From: Mesorhizobium sp. AR07
Lineage (GTDB): Bacteria; Pseudomonadota; Alphaproteobacteria; Rhizobiales; Rhizobiaceae
DNA: 64,000 nucleotides
Direction: 5' to 3'
Assembly: GCF_024746815.1 (NCBI RefSeq)
Contig: NZ_CP080525.1
Location: 372,001 to 436,000, forward strand
Numbering within the stretch: the first letter of the stretch is position 1; every line of letters begins with the position of its first letter. The notes below the pieces were generated by a model that was given only the letters and a program-made list of their open reading frames with translations, was not told where the DNA came from and ran no database searches. Below, one piece after another: positions 52,765 to 62,206 of this stretch. A program made the position numbers and the translations under genes.

Positions 52765-53394
52765 ATGAAGAACCCCGTCGAAACCTACATGAACCTCGTT
52801 CCGATGGTGGTCGAACAGACCAATCGCGGCGAGCGGGCCTACGACATCTTCTCGCGCCTCCTCAAGGAGCGCATCATTTTCATCACCGGTCCGGTCGAGG
52901 ACGGCATGGCGACGCTGGTCTGCGCGCAGCTTCTGTTCCTCGAAGCCGAGAATCCGAAGAAGGAAATCAACCTCTATATCAATTCGCCGGGCGGCGTCGT
53001 CACCTCGGGCATGGCCATCTACGACACCATGCAGTTCATCAAGCCGGCCGTGTCGACGCTCTGCATCGGCCAGGCGGCCTCGATGGGCTCGCTGCTTCTG
53101 ACCGCCGGCCACAAGGACATGCGCTTCGCCACGCCGAACGCCCGCATCATGGTTCACCAGCCGTCCGGCGGCTTCCAGGGCCAGGCTTCCGACATCGAGC
53201 GCCATGCCCAGGACATCATCAAGCTGAAGCGTCGCCTCAACGAGGTCTACGTCAAGCACACCGGCAAGAGCTACGAAGAGATCGAGAGGACGCTCGACCG
53301 CGACCATTTCATGACCGCCGACGAAGCCAGGGATTTCGGCCTCATCGACAAGGTCATTTCGTCGCGCGAGCCGGCTGAAAGCGCTGTGGCATAA
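52765..53394 (+). CDS. clpP: ATP-dependent Clp protease proteolytic subunit
   Basis: ClpP is the serine peptidase barrel that pairs with ClpX or ClpA. The triad is Ser106 ([11 protein letters not shown]), His131 ([10 protein letters not shown]) and Asp180 (TLDRDHFM). The 209-residue length is typical. An upstream plain ATG with a taagagataacta sequence starts the protein. clpX follows 297 bases later on the same strand, then lon and HU, the conserved alphaproteobacterial order. Confidence 0.98.
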   Translation: MKNPVETYMNLVPMVVEQTNRGERAYDIFSRLLKERIIFITGPVEDGMATLVCAQLLFLEAENPKKEINLYINSPGGVVTSGMAIYDTMQFIKPAVSTLCIGQAASMGSLLLTAGHKDMRFATPNARIMVHQPSGGFQGQASDIERHAQDIIKLKRRLNEVYVKHTGKSYEEIERTLDRDHFMTADEARDFGLIDKVISSREPAESAVA

Positions 53395-53690
53395 GGGCCA
53401 GGTGGCAGTTGGATGGCGGCATCACGCGCTTTTGGCGTGTCCTGCGGCATTTCGGCCACAATTGGCTGTTCCCTCGGCGGACAGGATTGCCTACGTTAAG
53501 GCTATGTTGAGTTTCGGCGGCTTAGCTTTATGCGGGGCTGTCGCGAATCATTGCCACGTTTTCTGATTTGTGTTTCGTACGGAATGCGTTGCGGGAAGCC
53601 GGGAGACTGGCGGCGGCGGATTCCCGCGATAGATAGAGTATGCGCCCTTTCAGCCAGACCATCGGCGGGCGGCCATGAAAGGACATGAAA

Positions 53691-54965
53691 ATGAGCAAGG
53701 TCGGCAACAACAGCGGCGATTCCAAGAACACGCTTTACTGCTCGTTTTGCGGCAAAAGCCAGCACGAAGTGCGCAAGCTGATCGCCGGTCCGACGGTCTT
53801 CATCTGCGACGAGTGCGTCGAACTCTGCATGGACATCATCCGCGAGGAGAACAAGACCTCGATGGTGAAGTCGCGCGAGGGCGTGCCGACACCGCAGGAG
53901 ATCCTCAAGGTTCTCGACGACTATGTCATCGGCCAGCCTTACGCCAAGCGCGTGCTGTCGGTGGCCGTCCACAACCACTACAAGCGCCTCGCGCATGCCG
54001 GCAAGAACAACGATGTCGAGCTGGCGAAGTCGAACATCCTGCTGATCGGCCCGACCGGTTGCGGCAAGACGCTGCTGGCACAGACGCTGGCCCGTATCAT
54101 CGACGTGCCCTTTACCATGGCTGACGCGACGACGCTGACCGAAGCCGGTTATGTCGGCGAGGACGTCGAAAACATCATCCTCAAGCTGTTGCAGTCGGCC
54201 GACTACAATGTCGAGCGGGCGCAGCGCGGCATCGTCTACATCGACGAGATCGACAAGATTTCGCGCAAGTCCGACAATCCCTCGATCACCCGCGACGTGT
54301 CGGGCGAGGGCGTGCAGCAGGCGCTCTTGAAGATCATGGAAGGCACGGTCGCCTCGGTGCCGCCGCAGGGCGGCAGGAAGCATCCGCAGCAGGAATTCCT
54401 GCAGGTCGACACCGCCAACATCCTGTTCATCTGCGGCGGTGCCTTTGCCGGGCTGGACAAGATCATCTCGGATCGCGGCAGAAAAACCTCGATCGGCTTC
54501 GGCGCCATCGTCGCTTCGCCCGAGGATCGCCGCACCGGCGATGTTTTCCGCCTGGTCGAGCCTGAGGATCTGTTGAAATTCGGTCTTATCCCCGAATTTG
54601 TCGGCCGTCTGCCGGTTCTAGCCACACTGGAGGATCTCGATGAGCCGGCGCTGATCCAGATCCTGACCGAGCCGAAGAACGCCTTGGTCAAGCAGTATCA
54701 GCGGCTGTTCGAGATGGAGAATGTCGACCTGACCTTCCACGAGAACGCCCTGTCGGCGATCGCCAAGCGCGCCATCGAGCGCAAGACCGGCGCGCGCGGC
54801 CTGCGCTCGATCATGGAAGCGATCCTGCTCGACACGATGTTCGAACTTCCCGCGCTCGAAGGCGTGCGCGAGGTGGTGATCTCGGAAGAGGTGGTGACCG
54901 GCAGTGCCCGGCCGCTCTACATCTATTCCGAGCAGAAGGAAAAGAAGGGCAATGTCAGCGCCTGA
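53691..54965 (+). CDS. clpX: ATP-dependent Clp protease ATP-binding subunit ClpX
   Basis: ClpX unfolds substrates for ClpP. The N-terminal zinc finger is [17 protein letters not shown] ... [11 protein letters not shown]; the AAA+ core has Walker [16 protein letters not shown], Walker [11 protein letters not shown], the pore-loop GYVGEDV and RYxxG-like GARGLRSI. The ATG at 53691 has an aaagg site eight bases upstream; an ATG two codons earlier is also possible. The length of 424 residues is normal. Confidence 0.97.
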   Translation: MSKVGNNSGDSKNTLYCSFCGKSQHEVRKLIAGPTVFICDECVELCMDIIREENKTSMVKSREGVPTPQEILKVLDDYVIGQPYAKRVLSVAVHNHYKRLAHAGKNNDVELAKSNILLIGPTGCGKTLLAQTLARIIDVPFTMADATTLTEAGYVGEDVENIILKLLQSADYNVERAQRGIVYIDEIDKISRKSDNPSITRDVSGEGVQQALLKIMEGTVASVPPQGGRKHPQQEFLQVDTANILFICGGAFAGLDKIISDRGRKTSIGFGAIVASPEDRRTGDVFRLVEPEDLLKFGLIPEFVGRLPVLATLEDLDEPALIQILTEPKNALVKQYQRLFEMENVDLTFHENALSAIAKRAIERKTGARGLRSIMEAILLDTMFELPALEGVREVVISEEVVTGSARPLYIYSEQKEKKGNVSA

Positions 54966-54990
54966 CATGAGCCCGCAGCGGAATTCTGAA

Positions 54991-55014
54991 ACGGCGCCGC
55001 AAGGCGCCGTTTTG
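54991..55014 (+). terminator. Rho-independent terminator of clpX
   Basis: A perfect 8-bp stem (acggcgcc / ggcgccgt, loop gcaa) is followed by four T residues, 25 bases after the clpX stop. The rest of 54966-55271 has no gene and must hold the lon promoter. Confidence 0.82.
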
Positions 55015-55105
55015 CTGTCGTCGGGGGTTTTGCGGGTGCGCCCGGTCTTGCCGTCGCAAATCTGTCACTCAAGGGCAAGTTGGAGGGGCGGATTTGTACC
55101 TGCCC

Positions 55106-55134
55106 CTTGATCTTTGTGGATCGTGCATCCAACT
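55106..55134 (+). promoter_or_regulatory. Possible heat-shock (RpoH-type) promoter of lon
   Basis: CTTGAT at 55106-55111 is followed after 17 bases by ccaact. The -35 box and spacer resemble alphaproteobacterial RpoH promoters, but the -10 match is poor. Lon is a known heat-shock gene, which is the main support. Confidence 0.3.
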
Positions 55135-55271
55135 AATTGGAGAAGGCCGAGGTGCCCGATTTCTGTGCTGTAAAACTCCCGTCACAAACGGTGGTAGGCG
55201 GAACGATCCCCGGTCGTTAATATGAGATTCGCGGTTGGCCGACTGGTGGCCGCGACATGAAAGGTTGGACA

Positions 55272-57683
55272 ATGGCCAAAATATCCAAGGCTCCCAGCGA
55301 CGGCGTCTTCGCAGTCCTCCCGCTGCGCGACATCGTGGTGTTCCCGCACATGATCGTTCCGCTCTTCGTCGGGCGTGAAAAGTCGATCAAGGCGCTGGAA
55401 GAGGTGATGGGTCAGGAAAAGCAGATCCTGCTTGCCACCCAGATGAATGCCGCCGATGACGATCCCGAGCCCGATGCCATCTTTGACATCGGCACGCTCG
55501 CCAATGTGCTGCAATTGCTGAAGCTGCCCGACGGCACCGTCAAGGTCCTTGTCGAAGGCGCCTCGCGTGCGAAAATCGTCTCGTTCACCGACCGTCCCGA
55601 CTTCCACGAGGCCCGCGCCACGGCGCTGGTCGAACCGGAAGAAGAAGAGGTCGAGGTCGAGGCGCTGGCTCGTTCGGTCGTCACCGACTTCGAGAACTAC
55701 GTCAAGCTGAACAAGAAGATCTCGCCCGAAGTGGTGGGCGCTGCCAGCCAGATCGACGACTATTCCAAGCTCGCCGACACGGTCGCTTCGCATCTCGCCA
55801 TCAAGATTCCTGAGAAGCAGGAGATGCTGGCCACGCTCTCGGTCAAGGAGCGGCTGGAAAAGGCGATGGGCTTCATGGAAGCCGAAATCTCCGTCCTGCA
55901 GGTGGAGAAGCGCATCCGCTCGCGCGTCAAGCGCCAGATGGAGAAGACGCAGCGCGAATACTACCTCAACGAGCAGATGAAGGCGATCCAGAAGGAGCTC
56001 GGCGAAGGCGAGGACGGCCGCGACGAAGCTGCCGAGCTCGAGGCGCGCATCAAGAAGACCAAGCTCTCCAAGGAGGCCCGCGAAAAGGCGGAAGCCGAGT
56101 TGAAGAAGCTCAGGACGATGTCGCCGATGTCGGCTGAATCGACCGTCGTGCGCAACTATCTCGACTGGATCCTGTCGATCCCGTGGGGCAAGAACTCCAA
56201 GGTCAAGCAGGACCTGGCCTTCGCGCAGAACGTGCTCGACACCGACCATTTCGGCCTCGACAAGGTCAAGGACCGCATCGTCGAGTACCTTGCCGTGCAA
56301 AGCCGCCAGAAGAAGCTGAAGGGGCCGATCCTGTGCCTCGTCGGCCCTCCCGGCGTCGGCAAGACATCGCTCGGCAAGTCGATCGCCAAGGCGACCGGTC
56401 GCGAATTCATCCGCATGGCGCTGGGCGGCGTGCGTGACGAAGCCGAGATCCGTGGCCATCGGCGCACCTATATCGGCTCGATGCCCGGCAAGGTCATCCA
56501 GTCGATGAAGAAGGCGAAGAAGTCCAACCCGCTCTTCCTGCTCGACGAGATCGACAAGATGGGCCAGGACTTCCGTGGCGATCCGTCGTCGGCGCTGCTC
56601 GAGGTGCTCGATCCCGAACAGAACTCGACGTTCATGGACCATTACCTCGAGGTCGAATACGACCTGTCGAGCGTGATGTTCGTGACGACGGCGAACACGC
56701 TGAACATCCCTGCGCCCTTGATGGACCGCATGGAGATCATCCGTATCGCCGGCTACACCGAGGACGAGAAGATCGAAATCGCCAAGCGGCACCTGATGCC
56801 GAAGGTGGTGCGCGACCATGCTCTGCAGCCGAAGGAGTTCTCCGTCGGCGAGGACGCGATCCGCGCCATCATCCAGACCTATACCCGTGAAGCGGGTGTC
56901 AGAAGCCTGGAGCGCGATCTGATGAAGCTCGGGCGCAAGGCGGTGACCGAGATCCTGAAGACGAAAACGAAGACGGTGAACATCACGGCGGCGAACCTCG
57001 CCGACTACCTCGGTGTTCCGCGCTTCCGCTTCGGTCAGGTCGAGGCTGACGATCAGGTCGGCGTCGTTACCGGGCTTGCCTGGACGGAAGTCGGCGGCGA
57101 GCTGCTGACGGTCGAAGGCGTCATGATGCCCGGCAAGGGCCGTATGACGGTGACCGGCAATCTGCGCGACGTGATGAAGGAATCGATTTCGGCGGCGGCC
57201 TCCTATGTCCGCTCGCGCGCCGTCGATTTCGGCATCGAGCCGCCGCTGTTCGACAAGCGTGACATCCACGTGCACGTGCCGGAAGGTGCGACGCCCAAGG
57301 ATGGACCGTCGGCTGGCGTGGCGATGGCGACCGCGATCGTCTCCGTGCTGACCGGCATTCCGGTCAAGGCGGATGTGGCGATGACCGGCGAGATCACGCT
57401 GCGCGGCAGGGTGCTGCCGATCGGCGGCCTGAAGGAGAAGCTGCTGGCCGCATTGCGCGGCGGCATCAAGAAGGTGCTGATCCCGGAAGACAACGCCAAG
57501 GACCTGGCGGAGATTCCGGACAACGTGAAGAACGGCATGGAGATCATTCCGGTCGGACGGGTCGGTGAGGTGTTGCGCCATGCACTGGTGCGTATGCCTG
57601 AGCCGATCGAGTGGGTCGAACCGGTCAATGCTCCGGTCACGACGGACAGCGCGGACGATGCCGGCAAGACGCTTGCGCATTAG
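55272..57683 (+). CDS. lon: ATP-dependent protease Lon
   Basis: The N-terminal substrate-binding domain begins [25 protein letters not shown]; the AAA+ domain has Walker [18 protein letters not shown] and Walker [10 protein letters not shown]; the protease domain has the Ser-Lys dyad at Ser680 ([12 protein letters not shown]) and Lys723 ([12 protein letters not shown]). 803 residues is standard. The chosen ATG at 55272 is seven bases after AAGG; an in-frame ATG five codons upstream exists. A striking hairpin follows the stop. Confidence 0.98.
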   Translation: MAKISKAPSDGVFAVLPLRDIVVFPHMIVPLFVGREKSIKALEEVMGQEKQILLATQMNAADDDPEPDAIFDIGTLANVLQLLKLPDGTVKVLVEGASRAKIVSFTDRPDFHEARATALVEPEEEEVEVEALARSVVTDFENYVKLNKKISPEVVGAASQIDDYSKLADTVASHLAIKIPEKQEMLATLSVKERLEKAMGFMEAEISVLQVEKRIRSRVKRQMEKTQREYYLNEQMKAIQKELGEGEDGRDEAAELEARIKKTKLSKEAREKAEAELKKLRTMSPMSAESTVVRNYLDWILSIPWGKNSKVKQDLAFAQNVLDTDHFGLDKVKDRIVEYLAVQSRQKKLKGPILCLVGPPGVGKTSLGKSIAKATGREFIRMALGGVRDEAEIRGHRRTYIGSMPGKVIQSMKKAKKSNPLFLLDEIDKMGQDFRGDPSSALLEVLDPEQNSTFMDHYLEVEYDLSSVMFVTTANTLNIPAPLMDRMEIIRIAGYTEDEKIEIAKRHLMPKVVRDHALQPKEFSVGEDAIRAIIQTYTREAGVRSLERDLMKLGRKAVTEILKTKTKTVNITAANLADYLGVPRFRFGQVEADDQVGVVTGLAWTEVGGELLTVEGVMMPGKGRMTVTGNLRDVMKESISAAASYVRSRAVDFGIEPPLFDKRDIHVHVPEGATPKDGPSAGVAMATAIVSVLTGIPVKADVAMTGEITLRGRVLPIGGLKEKLLAALRGGIKKVLIPEDNAKDLAEIPDNVKNGMEIIPVGRVGEVLRHALVRMPEPIEWVEPVNAPVTTDSADDAGKTLAH

Positions 57684-57731
57684 AGCGCCGCGCGTCCACT
57701 TGGACGCGCAAAGGACGCTCTAACACTTTAG

Positions 57732-57783
57732 ACTTACGCATGGCCCCGAAAACCGACTACGGTTTTCGGGGCCATGCGTAAGT
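57732..57783. repeat. Perfect 24-bp inverted repeat, REP-like hairpin after lon
   Basis: 57732-57755 and 57760-57783 are exact reverse complements around a 4-base loop (acta). An outer stem (actttag at 57725-57731 with ctaaagt at 57789-57795) extends it with a small bulge. The wider unit 57686-57803 opens with agcgccgcgcg and closes with gcagcgc. It lacks a T tract, so it is a repeat or 3'-end stabiliser rather than a simple terminator. Confidence 0.9.
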
Positions 57784-57814
57784 TTCTGCTAAAGTTGCAG
57801 CGCACAAAACAGAG

Positions 57815-57839
57815 AGCCGGGCTTCGCGCCCGGCTTTTT
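57815..57839 (+). terminator. Rho-independent terminator downstream of lon
   Basis: An 8-bp stem (agccgggc / gcccggct, 5-base loop) is followed by four T residues. It is about 130 bases after the lon stop. Confidence 0.7.
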
Positions 57840-57979
57840 CATGTGAAGAACCCAGCATTTCCGGGCTTTTTCCGCTTTTTTCCTGCCTTTTCGACTTGGT
57901 TGCGGGAACGCTTCTTTCTAAAGTCCGTTTCCTGCCGGATGAGTCGTTAGTTCCGGTGTTCTCATGGAAGGGAATTTTT

Positions 57980-58252
57980 ATGAACAAGAACGAACTGGTG
58001 TCCGCTGTCGCCGACGCCGCGAGCATTTCGAAGGGTGACGCGCAGTCGGCGGTCGATGCGGTATTTTCCGCCATCACCGGCGAACTGAAGAAGGGCGGCG
58101 ATGTCCGGCTTGTCGGCTTTGGCAATTTCACCGTGTCGAAGCGTGCGGCTTCGACCGGCCGCAACCCGCAGACCGGCGCCGAAGTGCAGATCCCTGCACG
58201 CACCGTGCCGAAATTCTCGGCCGGCAAGGGCCTCAAGGACGCAGTCAACTAA
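57980..58252 (+). CDS. DNA-binding protein HU
   Basis: The 90-residue product is a clean HU: MNKNELVSAVADAASISKGDAQSAVDAVF, VRLVGFGNFTVSKRAASTGRNPQTGAEVQIPA and VPKFSAGKGLKDAV. HU bends and compacts DNA without strict sequence preference. The ATG at 57980 follows gaagggaattttt. This HU gene after lon is a conserved arrangement in rhizobia (HupB). Two terminators follow. Confidence 0.96.
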   Translation: MNKNELVSAVADAASISKGDAQSAVDAVFSAITGELKKGGDVRLVGFGNFTVSKRAASTGRNPQTGAEVQIPARTVPKFSAGKGLKDAVN

Positions 58253-58280
58253 GCGCCTTTTTCTTTCAGAGAGACCAGAA

Positions 58281-58309
58281 AAGCCGGGCTGGCCCGGCTT
58301 TTCTTTTTT
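58281..58309 (+). terminator. Terminator 1 after the HU gene
   Basis: An 8-bp stem (aagccggg / cccggctt, loop ctgg) is followed by ttcttttttg. Confidence 0.88.
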
Positions 58310-58337
58310 GTGCCCTACGCACGTACATGCGGCCAGA

Positions 58338-58366
58338 AAAGCCGGGCTTGCCCGGCTTTCTTTTTT
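58338..58366 (+). terminator. Terminator 2 after the HU gene (duplicated unit)
   Basis: A 9-bp stem (aaagccggg / cccggcttt, loop cttg) is followed by cttttttg. It is nearly a copy of the first, about 57 bases downstream. Confidence 0.85.
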
Positions 58367-58404
58367 GCATCCGACGCCGGCGCATACGGGCTCCGAGGGA
58401 CGAC

Positions 58405-59427
58405 TTACGCAGTCGGTGCGTCGGAGCGCATCAGGCCTTCCTTCTTCAGATCGGCCCAAAGCGCTGCCGGCAGTTTCGCATCGAGCAGCGAGCGGTTGCT
58501 CTCGACTTCGCTCGGCCGCTGGCCGCCGGGGATCACCGAGACGACCGCGGGGTGCAGCAGCGGGAATTGCAACGCCGCCTCGATCAGCCGCACGCCATGG
58601 CGTTTGCAGACGCTCTCGATGCCGGCGACCCGGTCGAGGATGTCCTTGGGCGCTTCGGTGTAGTTGTAGTAGGCGCCCGGCTTCGGCCCGGTTGCCAGGA
58701 TGCCGGAATTGTAGGGGCCGCCGAGAACGATGCCGATGCCGCGCGCCTGGCAGAGCGGCAGGAAGGATGCCAGCGCCTCCTGTTCCAGCAGCGTATAGCG
58801 TCCGGCAAGCAGGAACAGGTCGAAGTCGCCGCGCTCGGCCAGCGTCTGCGCCACCTGCCACTCGTTGATGCCGCCACCGAACGCCTTGATCACGCCCTGG
58901 TCGCGCAGGGACAGCAGCCCGTAATAGCCCGAGCGCATGAACTCCTCGATGCGCCGGTCGGACGCCTCCTTGCTGCCATGGGTGAAGATGTCGACATCAT
59001 GCACGAAGAGAATGTCGATGCGGTCGACGCCGAGACGCTCGAGCGAGGCTTCGAACGAGCGCATGACGCCGTCATAGCTGTAGTCGTACACCTCGCGCCG
59101 TGTTGGCGTGTCGAAGAACTTGCCGATGCCGGTGCGCTCTTCCGGCGGACAGGCGCGCATGATGCGGCCGACCTTGCTCGACAGCATATAGTCGTCGCGC
59201 TTCCTGCCGCGCAGGAACGGATTGAGCCGCGTTTCCGACAGGCCGAGCCCGTACAGCGGCGCGGTGTCGTAGTAGCGGCAGCCGGTCGCCCAGGCGGCCT
59301 CCAGCGTGGCGTTGGCATCCTCGTCCGAGACGGCACGGTAGAGATTGCCGAGCGGCGCCGTGCCGAAGCCGAGCTCGGTGAAAGTGATGCCGCCATTGCC
59401 GTTGCGGTCGAAATGCCGTGTCTTCAT
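58405..59427 (-). CDS. Aldo/keto reductase, D-threo-aldose 1-dehydrogenase/L-fucose dehydrogenase type
   Basis: The 340-residue NAD(P)-dependent AKR has the aldose-dehydrogenase features: GFGTAPLGNLYRAVSDEDANATLEAAWATGCRYYDTAPLYGLGLSE with catalytic Asp and Tyr, LSSKVGR lysine, DILFVHDVD histidine, the FGGGINEW loop and the VVSVIPGGQRPSEVESN cofactor loop. Such enzymes oxidise L-fucose, D-arabinose and related pyranoses at C1. The ATG at 59427 was chosen. It neighbours a sugar isomerase and hydrolase, divergent, which supports a sugar role. Confidence 0.88.
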   Translation of the reverse strand: MKTRHFDRNGNGGITFTELGFGTAPLGNLYRAVSDEDANATLEAAWATGCRYYDTAPLYGLGLSETRLNPFLRGRKRDDYMLSSKVGRIMRACPPEERTGIGKFFDTPTRREVYDYSYDGVMRSFEASLERLGVDRIDILFVHDVDIFTHGSKEASDRRIEEFMRSGYYGLLSLRDQGVIKAFGGGINEWQVAQTLAERGDFDLFLLAGRYTLLEQEALASFLPLCQARGIGIVLGGPYNSGILATGPKPGAYYNYTEAPKDILDRVAGIESVCKRHGVRLIEAALQFPLLHPAVVSVIPGGQRPSEVESNRSLLDAKLPAALWADLKKEGLMRSDAPTA

Positions 59428-59601
59428 ATCCTGCCGTCGCCTCACTTGATTTGTCTGACATGACACTATCATGCCTGTGGCCCGGCAAAAGCGTCGCTGC
59501 GCGTTGGACACGCATTTTCGCGGTTGATAGCATGAACGAAATCAAGCCGTTCGTGGCAGCGAAAGCGACAATCCCGGGATGATTTCGATGGCAGGTTTGG
59601 C

Positions 59602-60168
59602 GTGAGCGACAACAATGAAAACCTGTTCTCGACCGCGCTTGGCGAACTCGGCGGCGTGCTGACGCGCGTCGACGAGAGCCGTATCGATACCGCTTGCAAG
59701 CTGCTGGCGGGAGCCAAACAGATCGTTGTCTATGGCTGCGGCCGTGAAGCCTTGCAGGTCAAGGGCTTTGCCATGCGGCTTTATCATCTCGGCCTGCCTG
59801 TCTCGGTGGTCGGCGACATGACCACGCCGCCGCTGGGGCAGGGGGATGTTTTCCTCGTCAGCTCCGGTCCTGGCGAAACCTCGACCGTGCTCACCTTGAT
59901 GAGGATCGCGCATGATTCCGGCGCAACCAATCTGCTGCTGACCGCTCAGGCTGAAAGCAGCGCGGCAAGACAGGCTGATTTCACGCTGCTCATCCCGGCG
60001 CAGACCATGGCCAACGACCAGGGCTCGCAGAAGACATCGGTGCTGCCGATGGGCTCGGTGTTCGAAGGCGCGCTGTTCCTGCTGTTCGAGGTGATGGTGC
60101 TGAAGCTCAGGGAATTGATCGACGCGTCGCCCGAAGCGATGCGCGCCCGCCACACCAACATGGAATAG
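59602..60168 (+). CDS. SIS-domain protein, 6-phospho-3-hexuloisomerase (HxlB)-like
   Basis: The 188-residue protein is a single SIS domain as in HxlB: QIVVYGCGREALQVKGFAMRLYHLGLPVSVVGD, VFLVSSGPGETSTVLTLMRIA, and a C-terminal ASPEAMRARHTNME. HxlB interconverts 3-hexulose 6-phosphate and fructose 6-phosphate; the partner HxlA synthase is absent here, so it may isomerise another phosphorylated ketose. The start is GTG at 59602 with a weak aggtttgg site. The creatininase-family gene follows after 3 bases. Confidence 0.87.
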   Translation: MSDNNENLFSTALGELGGVLTRVDESRIDTACKLLAGAKQIVVYGCGREALQVKGFAMRLYHLGLPVSVVGDMTTPPLGQGDVFLVSSGPGETSTVLTLMRIAHDSGATNLLLTAQAESSAARQADFTLLIPAQTMANDQGSQKTSVLPMGSVFEGALFLLFEVMVLKLRELIDASPEAMRARHTNME

Positions 60169-60171
60169 ATC

Positions 60172-60915
60172 ATGCGCTATGAATTGATGCTGCCACACCA
60201 GATCCGCAAGGCGATCGCCGAAAACTGGCCGGTCGCATTGCCGCTCGGCGTGCTCGAATACCATGGCGAGCACATGGCCGTCGGCATGGACACGCTGGCC
60301 GTCATCAAGACGCTGGAGTTGTTCGAGAAGGAGAGAGACATCGTCATCCTGCCGCCCTTCTATTATGGCGCCGCAAGCTACGCGGTGGCTGCGCCGGAAG
60401 GCAGCGGCTCGGTGCAGGTCGGCGGCAATCAACTGGCGCCGTTCGCGGAAGAGCTGTTCCATAGCCTGCTGCGCATCGGTTTTCGCAACATCCACGCCAT
60501 CATCCACCACCAGACCGAGAACTTTGCCGCCGGCATGCCGACCGATCTCGCCTTCAAGACCGCCGGCCGCCAGGCGATCTTCCGCTTCCTCGAGAAGCAG
60601 CGCGGCGAGGGCTGGTGGGGCTCGCAGGCGATGGCCGACTACTATTCCGGACACGCCACGGGTGAGAATTTCTTCAACTGGGTGCAGGTGCATCCGCTGA
60701 TGTCGGCCGCCATGAACGGCAAGTATCCGTTCGATCATGCCGGCATCGGCGAGACCTCGCTGATGCTGGCGCTATGCCCGGAGGCTGTCGATGCCGGTCA
60801 TTTCGACGACAACAAGAGCTGGTATACGGCGACCGCCAAGGAGGCTTCGGCCGAGTTCGGGCAAAAGGGCGTCGCGATGATCATGGATCACCTGCGCGCG
60901 ATCCTCAGAGCCTAA
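60172..60915 (+). CDS. Creatininase-family metal-dependent hydrolase
   Basis: The 247-residue protein shows the fold's metal-ligand pattern: PLGVLEYHGEHMAVGMDT (Glu, His, Asp), the HHQTEN loop, and the FDHAGIGETS glutamate. Creatininase relatives act on creatinine, formamides, or, in inositol catabolism, 3-dehydro-scyllo-inosose (IolN type). The SIS, sugar ABC and aldose dehydrogenase neighbours make a carbohydrate or cyclitol substrate more likely than creatinine. This assignment of substrate is inference. Its stop overlaps the convergent small membrane gene by 4 bases. Confidence 0.87.
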   Translation: MRYELMLPHQIRKAIAENWPVALPLGVLEYHGEHMAVGMDTLAVIKTLELFEKERDIVILPPFYYGAASYAVAAPEGSGSVQVGGNQLAPFAEELFHSLLRIGFRNIHAIIHHQTENFAAGMPTDLAFKTAGRQAIFRFLEKQRGEGWWGSQAMADYYSGHATGENFFNWVQVHPLMSAAMNGKYPFDHAGIGETSLMLALCPEAVDAGHFDDNKSWYTATAKEASAEFGQKGVAMIMDHLRAILRA

Positions 60916-61226
60916 CCCGTGTTTGTCCGCCGCTCCGCCCGATAGTCGGCGATCGACTTGTCCGGATCGCTTTTGGTTGCCACGGCCCAGATGAACGTGC
61001 CGCCGCCGGCGATGGCGAGTATGACAAAGAGTGTGATGCCGAGCGGAAACGCCTTGGTGTAGAGCGCGATCAGCAGCATGGACAGGCCACCTGCCACCAT
61101 AGCCACCACAAAGTCGGCGATGACAGCTCGTCCCTGCCAGGCGATCGGAATGACGCCCTTGCCATAGCGGTCGTAGCCCTTGTGGCCAACGCGGATGGTG
61201 CGCGCGAACCAATATCTGCTCGCCAT
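60912..61226 (-). CDS. Small membrane protein linked to a sugar ABC transporter
   Basis: A 104-residue inner-membrane protein with two helices (about residues 34-58 and 63-83) and charged ends (RTIRVGHKGYDRYGKG in front, KSDPDKSIADYRAERR behind). The ATG at 61226 is 2 bases after the permease stop codon, so it is coupled to the transporter. I recognise no family; the glycerol importers of rhizobia also carry a small membrane gene, but this sequence is not clearly the same. Confidence 0.75.
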   Translation of the reverse strand: MASRYWFARTIRVGHKGYDRYGKGVIPIAWQGRAVIADFVVAMVAGGLSMLLIALYTKAFPLGITLFVILAIAGGGTFIWAVATKSDPDKSIADYRAERRTNTG

Positions 61227-61228
61227 GG

Positions 61229-62194
61229 CTACTTCACCGCGCCCGCCGTCAAGCCCATGACGATGTAGCGCTCGAGGAAGATGCCGATCAACATGAGAGG
61301 CGCAATCGCTGCGGTGGACAATGCGGCCATCGACCACCAGTTGATTCCTTGCGATCCGGTCTGGCTCGCCACCATGACAGGCAGCGTCTGGGCGTCAAAG
61401 CTGGTTAGCAGCGAGGCGAAGAAATACTCGTTCCAGCACAGAACGATCGATAGGATGAAGGCAGCGACCACGCCGGGAAGTGCAATTGGCAGGACGATCC
61501 GGAAAAATGCGCCCCAGATCGAACAGCCGTCAACGAGCGCGGCCTGCTCGATCTCGGTTGGGATCGTGTCAAACTGATCGCGCATCACCCAGATCACGAT
61601 CGGCAGCACCATGAGCGTGTAAACGAGGATGAGACCGATCCTTGTGTCGAGCAGTGCCAGTTCCTTGTAGAGAACAAGGAAAGGCATCGCGAGGACCACG
61701 GGCGGCAGGATGAGTTGTGAGAGGAAAAAAAACGAGATGTCTTTGTTGCCCCAGCGTCCGAATTTGTATTCGAAACGGCTGAGCCCGTAGGCGGCGAGCG
61801 AGCCAATTGTCACGGCCAGGGCCGAAGCGCCAATCGAGGCGATGGCGCTGTTGAGGAAACGTTTTAGGAACTCGTCCCGAACGGTTGAGGTCTCAAAGAT
61901 GGTGTCGGGCGAGAGCCCCAATGATTGCCATCCCTTCCAACTCGGAGCGAAATCGAGCCAGGGAACAAGATGACCTTGTGTCACGTCCCTGCCGATCTTG
62001 AAGGATGTCGACAGCGTCCAATAGATCGGAAACAACGCGATGAAGGTCCAAAGCGCAAGTGCGCCGTAGATGAGCAGGCGTTCGCCCACACGCGTTGCAG
62101 CGCCCGCGTAGGATGATTCCAGCGACCGATCTTGTCGAGAGGCGCCGTCGGTAACTTCAGCGGCCAAGTTATCCGTCCCTTCTTCACGCGGCAT
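61229..62194 (-). CDS. Carbohydrate ABC transporter permease (MalG/UgpE-like)
   Basis: A 321-residue CUT1-type permease with a 45-residue polar leader, six helices and the EAA loop EIEQAALVDGCSIWGAFFRIVLPIALPGVVAAF. It ends LMLIGIFLERYIVMGLTAGAVK, the standard MalG C-terminus. It lies 12 bases after the partner permease. The sugar is unknown. Confidence 0.93.
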   Translation of the reverse strand: MPREEGTDNLAAEVTDGASRQDRSLESSYAGAATRVGERLLIYGALALWTFIALFPIYWTLSTSFKIGRDVTQGHLVPWLDFAPSWKGWQSLGLSPDTIFETSTVRDEFLKRFLNSAIASIGASALAVTIGSLAAYGLSRFEYKFGRWGNKDISFFFLSQLILPPVVLAMPFLVLYKELALLDTRIGLILVYTLMVLPIVIWVMRDQFDTIPTEIEQAALVDGCSIWGAFFRIVLPIALPGVVAAFILSIVLCWNEYFFASLLTSFDAQTLPVMVASQTGSQGINWWSMAALSTAAIAPLMLIGIFLERYIVMGLTAGAVK

Positions 62195-62206
62195 TGGGTC
62201 CTGACC

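Noticed and set aside
55182..57680. An 832-codon minus-strand frame opposite lon
   Set aside because: It mirrors lon exactly and has a leucine/arginine/histidine-rich composition without any domain.
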